NCBI GenBank assembly: GCA_030668905.1
Contig: DAOVEQ010000086.1
Location: 1 to 5,322, forward strand
Length of the DNA: 5,322 bases
Source: Thermococci archaeon
GTDB taxonomy: Archaea > Methanobacteriota_B > Thermococci > Methanofastidiosales > B48-G16
Reading direction: 5' to 3'
Position numbers and translations under genes: made by a program. This document shows positions 1-4,981 of the stretch, piece by piece. Below the pieces are notes generated by a model. The model was not told the origin of the DNA. It saw nothing but the letters and a program-made list of their open reading frames with translations, and did not search any database. Each line of letters opens with the position of its first letter. Position 1 is the first letter of the stretch.

Positions 1-1
1 G

Positions 2-931
2 ATAGATATTCTTGGAAACGTAATAGGATTGAAAAAAGGAAATGGCAAAGGAAAGATAATGCTTGCAGCACACATGGATGAGATAGGTTTCGTTGTCAGT
101 CATATAGATAAAAACGGTTTCATATTTGTATCTCCTGTCGGGGGGATAAATGTAAAAACACTCATAGGCACGAGAGTAATAGTTCATGGAAAAGATAAAT
201 ATTATGGGGTCATGGGAAGTATGCCTCCTCACGTAAAAAAAGAGGAAAAAGAACTTTCTATAGAAGATATCTTCGTTGACACAGGTGCGAAAAATAAGGA
301 TGAAGTTCTGGAAAAAGGCATAGATATTGGCAGCATTATTACATATGAAGGAGATTTAAAGAAACTTTCAGGAAACAGGTATACGAGCAAAACAATGGAT
401 GACAGGATAGGTGTTTTTATACTTATCGAAACTTTAAAAAGAGTAAAAAGTCCGTATGATGTTTATTTTGTTGCGACAGTACAAGAGGAAGTAGGATTAC
501 GGGGAGCCAAAGTTTCCGGGTATAAAATATCGCCTGACATAGCTATAGCTATAGACGTTACTCTGGCAATGGATGTCCCTGATGTGAAAGAACACAAGAT
601 GGTAACAGAACTGGGAAAGGGTCCCGCGATAACCGTAATGGACAGAAGTGTTATAGGAAACAGGAAGCTTAACTCGTTCATAGAAAAGATCGCCAGGGAA
701 GAGAAGATACCCCTCCAGAGGAATATCCTCACAAGAGGAGGTACGGATGCAGGGAGTATTCATCTATTAAAAGAGGGTGTCGTCTCCACTACACTCTCAA
801 TACCTACAAGGTTCGTGCATTCGCCCGTAGAATGTATTGACATGGGAGATGTAGAGAATGCGGTAAAGCTCCTCGTAAAGGTTCTGGAAACAGAAATTCT
901 TTCCAAGAATTTCTGCAAAACTTATTTTTAA
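2..931 (+). CDS. M42-family metallo-aminopeptidase (TET-type), 5'-truncated by window edge
   Basis: Dinuclear-metal aminopeptidase of the M42 family; known members form dodecameric tetrahedral (TET) particles in the cytoplasm that trim peptides released by the proteasome and other proteases. The family metal and catalytic residues are all visible: His in AAHMDEIGF (71-73), bridging Asp in KTMDDRIG (398-400), catalytic and ligand Glu pair in QEEVG (485-490), Asp in AIAIDVT (554-556) and His in RFVHSPVE (818-820). The conserved GGTDAGS lies at 737-757. The frame is open to the left edge: codons from position 2 read IDILGNVIGLKKG, which matches the family, so the TTG at 29 is internal and the true start lies outside. 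About 309 residues are visible, and roughly 35-45 N-terminal residues should be missing from a typical 345-360 aa protein. The C-terminus carries about ten residues (SKNFCKTYF) beyond the usual end, encoded by two palindromes. Substrate preference (Glu/Asp, Leu or Lys type) cannot be told from what is seen. Confidence 0.93.
   Translation: MDILGNVIGLKKGNGKGKIMLAAHMDEIGFVVSHIDKNGFIFVSPVGGINVKTLIGTRVIVHGKDKYYGVMGSMPPHVKKEEKELSIEDIFVDTGAKNKDEVLEKGIDIGSIITYEGDLKKLSGNRYTSKTMDDRIGVFILIETLKRVKSPYDVYFVATVQEEVGLRGAKVSGYKISPDIAIAIDVTLAMDVPDVKEHKMVTELGKGPAITVMDRSVIGNRKLNSFIEKIAREEKIPLQRNILTRGGTDAGSIHLLKEGVVSTTLSIPTRFVHSPVECIDMGDVENAVKLLVKVLETEILSKNFCKTYF
891..915. repeat. Perfect palindrome (11-bp stem, 3-nt loop) in the 3' end of the M42 gene
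   Basis: The arm CAGAAATTCTT (891-901) is followed by TCC and then by its exact reverse complement AAGAATTTCTG (905-915). It lies inside the last codons of the peptidase gene and is one base away from a second hairpin. It would form a strong stem in RNA from either strand, so it could act as a 3'-end stabiliser or as part of a two-way terminator. The structure is seen; the role is inferred. Confidence 0.7.
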
Positions 932-942
932 ATAAGTTTTTT
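917..942. terminator. Bidirectional hairpin terminator between convergent genes
   Basis: AAAACTTATT (917-926), a 4-nt loop and AATAAGTTTT (931-940) form a perfect 10-bp inverted repeat. Its right arm runs into six T's (937-942). The plus-strand stop (929-931) sits across the loop, and the minus-strand stop (941-943) directly abuts the stem, so the element fills the whole 9-bp space between the convergent genes. On the plus strand the T-run after the stem gives a classical terminator shape; on the minus strand only TTTT is available before the second hairpin at 915-891. Archaeal polymerase terminates mainly on T-runs, so the plus direction is the better supported one. Confidence 0.65.
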
Positions 943-2023
943 AGAGTTCTTTGTTGTATAACCACACAGTAAGTCCTATCCCGCTCAAAGCTGAGCCTAT
1001 CAATAGTCCTATGATTAATAAGTATTTATCTGTACTTTCTACCTCTTTTTCTGCATTTAAGAGATTTATTATAGCTTCTATCTGAGTTCTGCATTCTAAA
1101 GCCTTTTCTGTATCTCCTGCGTTAAGATAGTGAAACTCTGCCTCTATGAAAGAGTTTATAGCCTCTTTATAGGATTTATCTGACAAGTTCTGCATGCCCT
1201 GGGCATAGTACGTATCACCTTTATCGTTTTCTGGCGGCGGCATAGTCGTCGGGGTCGTTTCTTTTGTGACAACTATATCCACACTCTCTTTTTTTCCCGA
1301 GTTATTATAATTCTCATCGCTGTAAGTTAGGTTTATATCGAGAGTGTATATTCCCGTAGAGAGTTGAGACGTATCGAGAATTATCTTTCCTCCAAGTTCC
1401 GCATCAGGATTCAGCTCTGTGCTGTTAAGATCCACCTTTGTTGGAAGCTCTCCAGGACTTGTTGTGATAACTATATTTTTAGCTTTTCCTGTGCCTGAAT
1501 TTTTTAAAACAAAGGGTATATCAACGGTATCTGTTTTTGCCTCCACCCTTTTATTTGTCTGAATACTGAGAAAGGGCTTTGGAACTATTACAACTATTTT
1601 AATCTTTTTTTCCTGCGGCGGAAGAGGTATGCATCCATCTTTACAGGCACCCACTCTCCCTGAAAAAACTATGGGAATCGTGTAAGTTCCACCTCTTAAC
1701 CCTTTTTTGAAAACTATTTTTAAGGAAACTTGATCCTCCCCGTACTTGTCATGCTTTTTGTAATATAACGGTGCTTTGAATTTAGCTTCATCCACCTTAA
1801 AATCTATAAATGGAAGAACATAATCAAGTATTTTCTCTTTATTTATTTTAACCTTGCATTCCCAGACGTTATTTCCTGAAGTATTGGTCAACTTAACCTT
1901 TATCTCGATTTCTTCACCTACAAATACCTGAGACGGATAATCATACTCCAGAGTAACATTCCCGTAACTTAATACATACGGCATTCCTATCAAAAACATC
2001 AAAAATAAAGCTAATTTTTTCAT
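941..2023 (-). CDS. Secreted membrane-anchored COG1361/CARDB-like surface protein with DsbD-N-like cysteine domain (360 aa)
   Basis: Predicted extracytoplasmic protein tethered by its C-terminus; exact function unknown. Visible layout: signal peptide 1-21 (MKKLALFLMF...); beta domain about 22-147 with Cys56 (VWEC) and Cys127/Cys131 (GACKDGCIPLPPQ); Ig-like domain about 150-253 with the motif NSGTGKAKN (175-183) typical of COG1361/CARDB domains; Thr/Pro linker 254-266; one TPR-like helical pair about 270-325; membrane segment about 334-356 with a short NKEL tail. There are six N-x-S/T sequons (22, 47, 200, 231, 241, 279). The ATG at 2023 is chosen because GGTGA lies just upstream at 2032-2028 and a signal peptide follows at once; an in-frame ATG at 2062 would add 13 polar residues and overlap the upstream gene. 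It is the second gene of an operon, starting 10 nt after the stop of its longer paralog. The cysteine region resembles the DsbD alpha domain, but a purely structural disulfide or metal site is equally possible. Confidence 0.85.
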   Translation of the reverse strand: MKKLALFLMFLIGMPYVLSYGNVTLEYDYPSQVFVGEEIEIKVKLTNTSGNNVWECKVKINKEKILDYVLPFIDFKVDEAKFKAPLYYKKHDKYGEDQVSLKIVFKKGLRGGTYTIPIVFSGRVGACKDGCIPLPPQEKKIKIVVIVPKPFLSIQTNKRVEAKTDTVDIPFVLKNSGTGKAKNIVITTSPGELPTKVDLNSTELNPDAELGGKIILDTSQLSTGIYTLDINLTYSDENYNNSGKKESVDIVVTKETTPTTMPPPENDKGDTYYAQGMQNLSDKSYKEAINSFIEAEFHYLNAGDTEKALECRTQIEAIINLLNAEKEVESTDKYLLIIGLLIGSALSGIGLTVWLYNKEL

Positions 2024-2027
2024 ATTT

Positions 2028-2032
2028 TCACC
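2028..2032 (-). promoter_or_regulatory. Ribosome binding site GGTGA that decides the start of the 360-aa protein
   Basis: On the minus strand GGTGA is followed by AAAT and ATG at 2023. The spacing of 4 nt and the match to the archaeal 16S 3' end (…AUCACCUCC) support starting at 2023 rather than at the upstream ATG at 2062. Confidence 0.75.
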
Positions 2033-2033
2033 T

Positions 2034-3389
2034 TTACTCTCTCCTGATAAGTATGATACCAAAAACTAAAGCTCCCAGTAATAATACGATTGCTGCAATA
2101 AAAACTGTCTTTAGTTCTACTACCTCAGTATCATCTTCCTCTTCATTGATTTTTTCCTCTAAGTACTGTATCTTTTCTTCGCAGTCACTTATCTTATTTT
2201 CGTAAAGATTCTTATAAGTTTCATTATCCTTTGTCAGATTAAATAAGCTTGTATACAATGCTTTTGCATCCTTCATTTTTTCCAGGGCTTCAGAGTAATC
2301 ACCGTTATTCATCTCTTGTTCCCCATCTTGAAACGCCTGATCCGCCTTTTCCGTGTCTCTTGGTATCTTCTGGATAGTTTCCTCTACCAGGTTTATTTTA
2401 CTATCCATATCGCTAACTTTGGTGGTTATACCGACCTCCTCGTACAATGTTTTAGCTTCTTTATATTTTTCCAGAGCTGAATCAAACTCATCTTTGCTCA
2501 AAAGGATAGCTGCATCTCTCTCTGCTGCAGCAGCTTTGTTAAGTTTTTCCTGATTGATTTCTTCTTCGCTTGGACCCAAAACATGAATACTGCACTCTTT
2601 CTCAAAGGGAGGCTTTTTTTCATTCCTAAGGTCAAAGTATTCCACACGTATAGTGAGTGAATAATCTCCATAATCCATATTTTCAGTATTGAGATACAGT
2701 TTTTCGTTGATAATTTCGCTCGCATCCAACTCATTGGGTATTTCCGGGGATTCTAAATTTGCAAGCAGTTCATCATCCACATCATACTTTATAGAAATAT
2801 TGAACGCTGTCCCCGTACCTACATTCTTTATACTAAACGGTATTTCAAGTTCTCCTCCGCCTCTGATGCTGTAATCATTTTCTACGATGCTGTAGTCATT
2901 TTTTAGATAATATACTATGATCATAGGCTTGAGTATTGTAAGACTAACTTTAGTTTCTTTATACTGGGGCTGGAATGGCGTACATCCCCCTGAGCATGCG
3001 ATCCATTTACCTGTAACTTTTATAGGTATGACATATTCTCCCTCGGGCGCATTATCTTTGAATCTGATAATTAATTCAAGTTTTATTTCTTCTCCACTTC
3101 CAAAATTCGTTATTTCTTTCGTTCCATCTATTATTTCTATATATTCCTCGGGAATTTTATCTATCTCTATTTCCACCCAGCACTTCCAGATATCGACTCT
3201 ATCTTTTTCATTTGGATTTGTTAAAGTTACTTCTATAGTATAATTTTCCCCGAGTTTAGCGGAGCCCCTTGGAGGTACTTTAACTATAGGCAGCTTATCA
3301 GGTACTCTTGAATCTGCAAGAGTTAAGTTTATATAGATAGATGTCACTATAAGTAATGAGAACATTATCGAGATTATCTTGGATTTCAT
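2034..3389 (-). CDS. Secreted membrane-anchored COG1361/CARDB-like surface protein with DsbD-N-like cysteine domain and TPR-like repeats (451 aa)
   Basis: Longer paralog and first gene of the two-gene minus-strand operon; function unknown. Visible layout: signal peptide or N-terminal hydrophobic segment 5-26; beta domain about 38-154 with Cys70 (IWKC) and Cys132/Cys136 (IACSGGCTPFQPQ); Ig-like domain about 155-272 with NVGTGTAFN (189-197), the same motif as in its neighbour; two TPR-like helical units, about 282-345 (DEFDSALEKYKEAKTLYEE) and about 347-415 (GDYSEALEKMKDAKALY); an acidic stretch EEKINEEEDD (411-420); membrane segment about 428-448 ending in IRRE. The basic tail after the membrane segment predicts the bulk of the protein outside the cell. 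Sequons are at 49, 197, 384 and 389. The start is supported by GGTGA 10 nt upstream. Residues 163-176 hold a seven-residue tandem duplication (KNDYSIV/ENDYSIR). It pairs domain for domain with the 360-aa protein, so tandem duplication followed by divergence is likely. Confidence 0.85.
   Translation of the reverse strand: MKSKIISIMFSLLIVTSIYINLTLADSRVPDKLPIVKVPPRGSAKLGENYTIEVTLTNPNEKDRVDIWKCWVEIEIDKIPEEYIEIIDGTKEITNFGSGEEIKLELIIRFKDNAPEGEYVIPIKVTGKWIACSGGCTPFQPQYKETKVSLTILKPMIIVYYLKNDYSIVENDYSIRGGGELEIPFSIKNVGTGTAFNISIKYDVDDELLANLESPEIPNELDASEIINEKLYLNTENMDYGDYSLTIRVEYFDLRNEKKPPFEKECSIHVLGPSEEEINQEKLNKAAAAERDAAILLSKDEFDSALEKYKEAKTLYEEVGITTKVSDMDSKINLVEETIQKIPRDTEKADQAFQDGEQEMNNGDYSEALEKMKDAKALYTSLFNLTKDNETYKNLYENKISDCEEKIQYLEEKINEEEDDTEVVELKTVFIAAIVLLLGALVFGIILIRRE
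2865..2906. repeat. 21-bp in-frame tandem duplication inside the 451-aa gene
   Basis: Two adjacent 21-bp units (2865-2885 and 2886-2906), each beginning GATGCTGTA, agree at 18 of 21 positions. They encode the heptapeptides ENDYSIR and KNDYSIV on the minus strand. The unit length keeps the frame, and the high identity suggests a fairly recent slippage or duplication. It falls at the junction into the second Ig-like domain. Confidence 0.8.
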
Positions 3390-3399
3390 AGAGAGTCTT

Positions 3400-3404
3400 T
3401 CACC
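3400..3404 (-). promoter_or_regulatory. Ribosome binding site GGTGA for the 451-aa protein
   Basis: On the minus strand GGTGA (3404-3400) precedes ATG at 3389 with 10 nt between them. It is the same core used by the other two complete genes here. It supports a leadered transcript starting upstream of 3404. Confidence 0.6.
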
Positions 3405-3410
3405 GGAGGG

Positions 3411-3443
3411 TATTTAAAATTTACGATGGAAAACTTTAAAAAT
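3411..3443. promoter_or_regulatory. Divergent promoter region with two TATA-like boxes
   Basis: The 100-bp gap between divergent starts (3389 minus, 3490 plus) holds two A/T boxes. TATTTAAAAT at 3411-3420 reads TTTAAATA on the minus strand. CTTTAAAAAT at 3434-3443 is preceded on the plus strand by purine-rich GGAAAA, like a BRE. For the plus gene, the box at 3434-3443 would place the start of transcription near 3464, leaving a leader that includes the GGTGA at 3481. For the minus gene the same box, read backwards, puts the start near 3410, just upstream of its own GGTGA. The 3411-3418 box would give a nearly leaderless minus transcript instead. Spacing is inferred from the usual archaeal distance of about 25 bp. 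Confidence 0.5.
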
Positions 3444-3480
3444 AGAAGAGTGATATGAAGTATATGGATTGTTGCTCATC

Positions 3481-3485
3481 GGTGA
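3481..3485 (+). promoter_or_regulatory. Ribosome binding site GGTGA deciding the start at 3490
   Basis: GGTGA is followed by TGTC and then ATG at 3490, after which a signal peptide begins immediately. An in-frame TTG at 3469 lies upstream of this site and has no comparable signal, so it is not taken as the start. Confidence 0.75.
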
Positions 3486-3489
3486 TGTC

Positions 3490-4932
3490 ATGAAAAAATG
3501 TTCAGTCTTTCTATTATTGCTTCTAATTTTAGCTCCGAATATGCAGAGTAACAGGGAGTTAAGCGTGGATTTAAGACTTACCTGGGGCAATATGTCCAGT
3601 TTCAGCGGTTCTAAATACACGTACGGGGTAGAACTCGTGGACTGGGACAGGTGCGATGCCGTCTACTGGGATGGATACAGATGCATCTTCACGGCAGGGA
3701 TAAAAATTTCGCAGATAGAAAGAGGAAATATAATATGGCAGAAGGAGTATCTTCATTTAAAATACGGCGAAACGGAAATAAATCAGAAATTTGGAGATAT
3801 TATAATCAAAAAAGTAAAAATAACTCAAATCGCGTTCAATGACGGGTACGTTGATCTTACCATTTTTTATGAAAATAGATACGTTAGCGATGAAAAACCA
3901 ATATACGAAAAGATAATAGGGGAAGGGGAAACTATCGTCCACTTGGGAGATGCGCAGAACGTCTATTCATTCTATGTTTCAGCATTCGACGACAGAGCGT
4001 TCTATGTTTTTTATATAAACGGGGAGAAAAAAAGCGAGGAGGGTATCAGCATACTCCCCGATGAACGAGTAACCCTATGGCTCAATGTTTCAATCGGATT
4101 TGTAAAAATAAACGGTAATAAGATATTCAGCGTATATGCTCCATCAAGATTTCGTATTTTGAAAACAGGAAGTTTCAGTATAAAGGAAAGAGACATAATA
4201 AAAATAAATGGAGAGGATTTTTCAATAAACGGAGATATAATCAGAATAGGAGGAAATGAGTATCTTTTAGAAAAAAATATGTTTATAGTTACGAGCATAG
4301 GCTGGATAATTTGCAGGGAGAACGAGATAACTATATACGCTGAAAAAATAGAGATAACTGAGTATTCGCCCGACCTGAAACTTATCTACGAGCCCTGTTC
4401 ACTCTTTTTAAATGAAAAGAAAACGATGGATATAAGAATAGAGAATATAGGTAAAGGCCTGGCTGATGTAAATTTTAGAGCATATGGTATGGGTGTTGAT
4501 TATAGATGGGACGGTAAGCTTGGATACGAAGAATCCGAAGAAATAAAATTGGAGATATCACCAGAAACTATGTATGATACCCTTTTTGTAGAGATGAACT
4601 CTGAAAAAATAGAGATTCCAATAACAATAAAAACGATGCAGAAAATGCAGACGCCGATAAAAGAAGAAACACAGACGCCAGTGACGACTGTGTCTCCCCC
4701 CACCCCGAAAATTCCTGAGAAAAAGCCTCTTACAATATTTGTTGTAATCTTATCCCTGACTTTCTTAGCTGTTTTTGGGCAAAATAAACCGCAAAAGGGT
4801 ATTATATCAAAAAATATTCCAGCTAAAAAAGAGAATGCAAACGCAGACACAAAGAGATGTGGCCGAAGGCTACATCAAGAGGCTGACGGATTGCCAAAAA
4901 AGCCTTTTAGATACTTCAATAAAAGAATTTAA
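3490..4932 (+). CDS. Secreted membrane-anchored protein with CARDB-like domain; C-terminal tail probably frameshifted (480 aa as read)
   Basis: Not recognised as a named family over most of its length. Visible layout: signal peptide about 1-20 (MKKCSVFLLLLLILAP...); a long beta-rich region about 22-290, rich in aromatic residues, with Cys55/Cys65 in DWDRCDAVYWDGYRC; a CARDB/COG1361-like domain about 291-382 with NIGKGLADVN (319-328), matching the N-x-G-x-G-x-A motif of both minus-strand neighbours; a Thr/Pro-rich stalk 387-412 (TQTPVTTVSPPTPKIPEKK); membrane segment about 413-429. After residue 429 the reading frame probably is not the ancestral one: a frame change near the TTTTTGGG at 4772-4779 gives a more protein-like basic, helical tail ending at 4981 and a total of about 496 aa. 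The gene is divergent from the two-gene operon and convergent with the S-layer-like gene. Envelope location is well supported; function is not. Cys4 lies before the hydrophobic core and is not a lipobox. Confidence 0.8.
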   Translation: MKKCSVFLLLLLILAPNMQSNRELSVDLRLTWGNMSSFSGSKYTYGVELVDWDRCDAVYWDGYRCIFTAGIKISQIERGNIIWQKEYLHLKYGETEINQKFGDIIIKKVKITQIAFNDGYVDLTIFYENRYVSDEKPIYEKIIGEGETIVHLGDAQNVYSFYVSAFDDRAFYVFYINGEKKSEEGISILPDERVTLWLNVSIGFVKINGNKIFSVYAPSRFRILKTGSFSIKERDIIKINGEDFSINGDIIRIGGNEYLLEKNMFIVTSIGWIICRENEITIYAEKIEITEYSPDLKLIYEPCSLFLNEKKTMDIRIENIGKGLADVNFRAYGMGVDYRWDGKLGYEESEEIKLEISPETMYDTLFVEMNSEKIEIPITIKTMQKMQTPIKEETQTPVTTVSPPTPKIPEKKPLTIFVVILSLTFLAVFGQNKPQKGIISKNIPAKKENANADTKRCGRRLHQEADGLPKKPFRYFNKRI

Positions 4933-4981
4933 AAAAAATAAAAAAAGAAAAAATATTTTGTTTACGCTCCTAAGTCAGTGA
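4775..4981 (+). other. Alternative-frame continuation of the preceding gene (probable original C-terminal tail)
   Basis: The frame one base ahead of the 480-aa reading is open from just after a TAG at 4766-4768 to the TGA at 4979-4981. Dropping one T from the T5 run at 4772-4776 joins the membrane segment to this frame as ...LTFLAVLGKINRKRVLYQ. It then continues as a basic, amphipathic helical tail (RDVAEGYIKRLTDCQKSLLD). This composition is what a cytoplasmic tail after a C-terminal anchor should look like, whereas the alternative reading contains low-complexity, Pro/Lys/Arg-rich residues and rare CGA. The last third (KKNKKRKN) is encoded by the A-tract that is also the terminator of the opposite gene, and the final 20 bp overlap that gene's coding end. 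It is not a separate gene: there is no ribosome binding site for it. Confidence 0.5.
4931..4961 (-). terminator. T-tract terminator of the S-layer-like gene
   Basis: Directly after the minus-strand stop at 4962, the minus strand reads through a short AT-rich spacer. It then enters T6, C, T7, A and T8 (plus-strand A-tract 4931-4953, interrupted only by one T and one G). No stem is needed: consecutive T-runs are the known intrinsic terminator of archaeal RNA polymerase. Three runs in a row suggest efficient termination, as expected behind a strongly expressed gene, and would protect the convergent gene from antisense reading. Confidence 0.75.

Noticed and set aside
29..31. TTG as start codon of the M42 peptidase
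   Set aside because: The frame is open to the left edge and the residues before it (IDILGNVIG) match the family, so the real start lies outside the window.
2060..2062. In-frame ATG as start of the 360-aa protein
   Set aside because: It overlaps the upstream gene and puts 13 polar residues before the signal peptide; the ATG at 2023 has a well-placed GGTGA.
2917..3243. Open frame of 108 aa on the plus strand within the 451-aa gene
   Set aside because: It is a shadow: it lies opposite a clear secreted-protein gene, has no ribosome binding site, and its composition mirrors the antisense strand.
3469..3471. TTG as start of the 480-aa protein
   Set aside because: It is upstream of a good ribosome binding site (3481-3485) with ATG at 3490 and an immediate signal peptide.
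3490..3552. Lipoprotein signal in the 480-aa protein because of Cys4
   Set aside because: The Cys lies before the hydrophobic core rather than after it, and no L-x-x-C lipobox follows the core.
4500..4850. Open frame of 116 aa on the minus strand with hydrophobic stretches
   Set aside because: It is antisense to the CARDB-like domain, stalk and membrane segment of the plus gene; the hydrophobicity comes from reverse reading of A/T-rich codons and there is no start signal.
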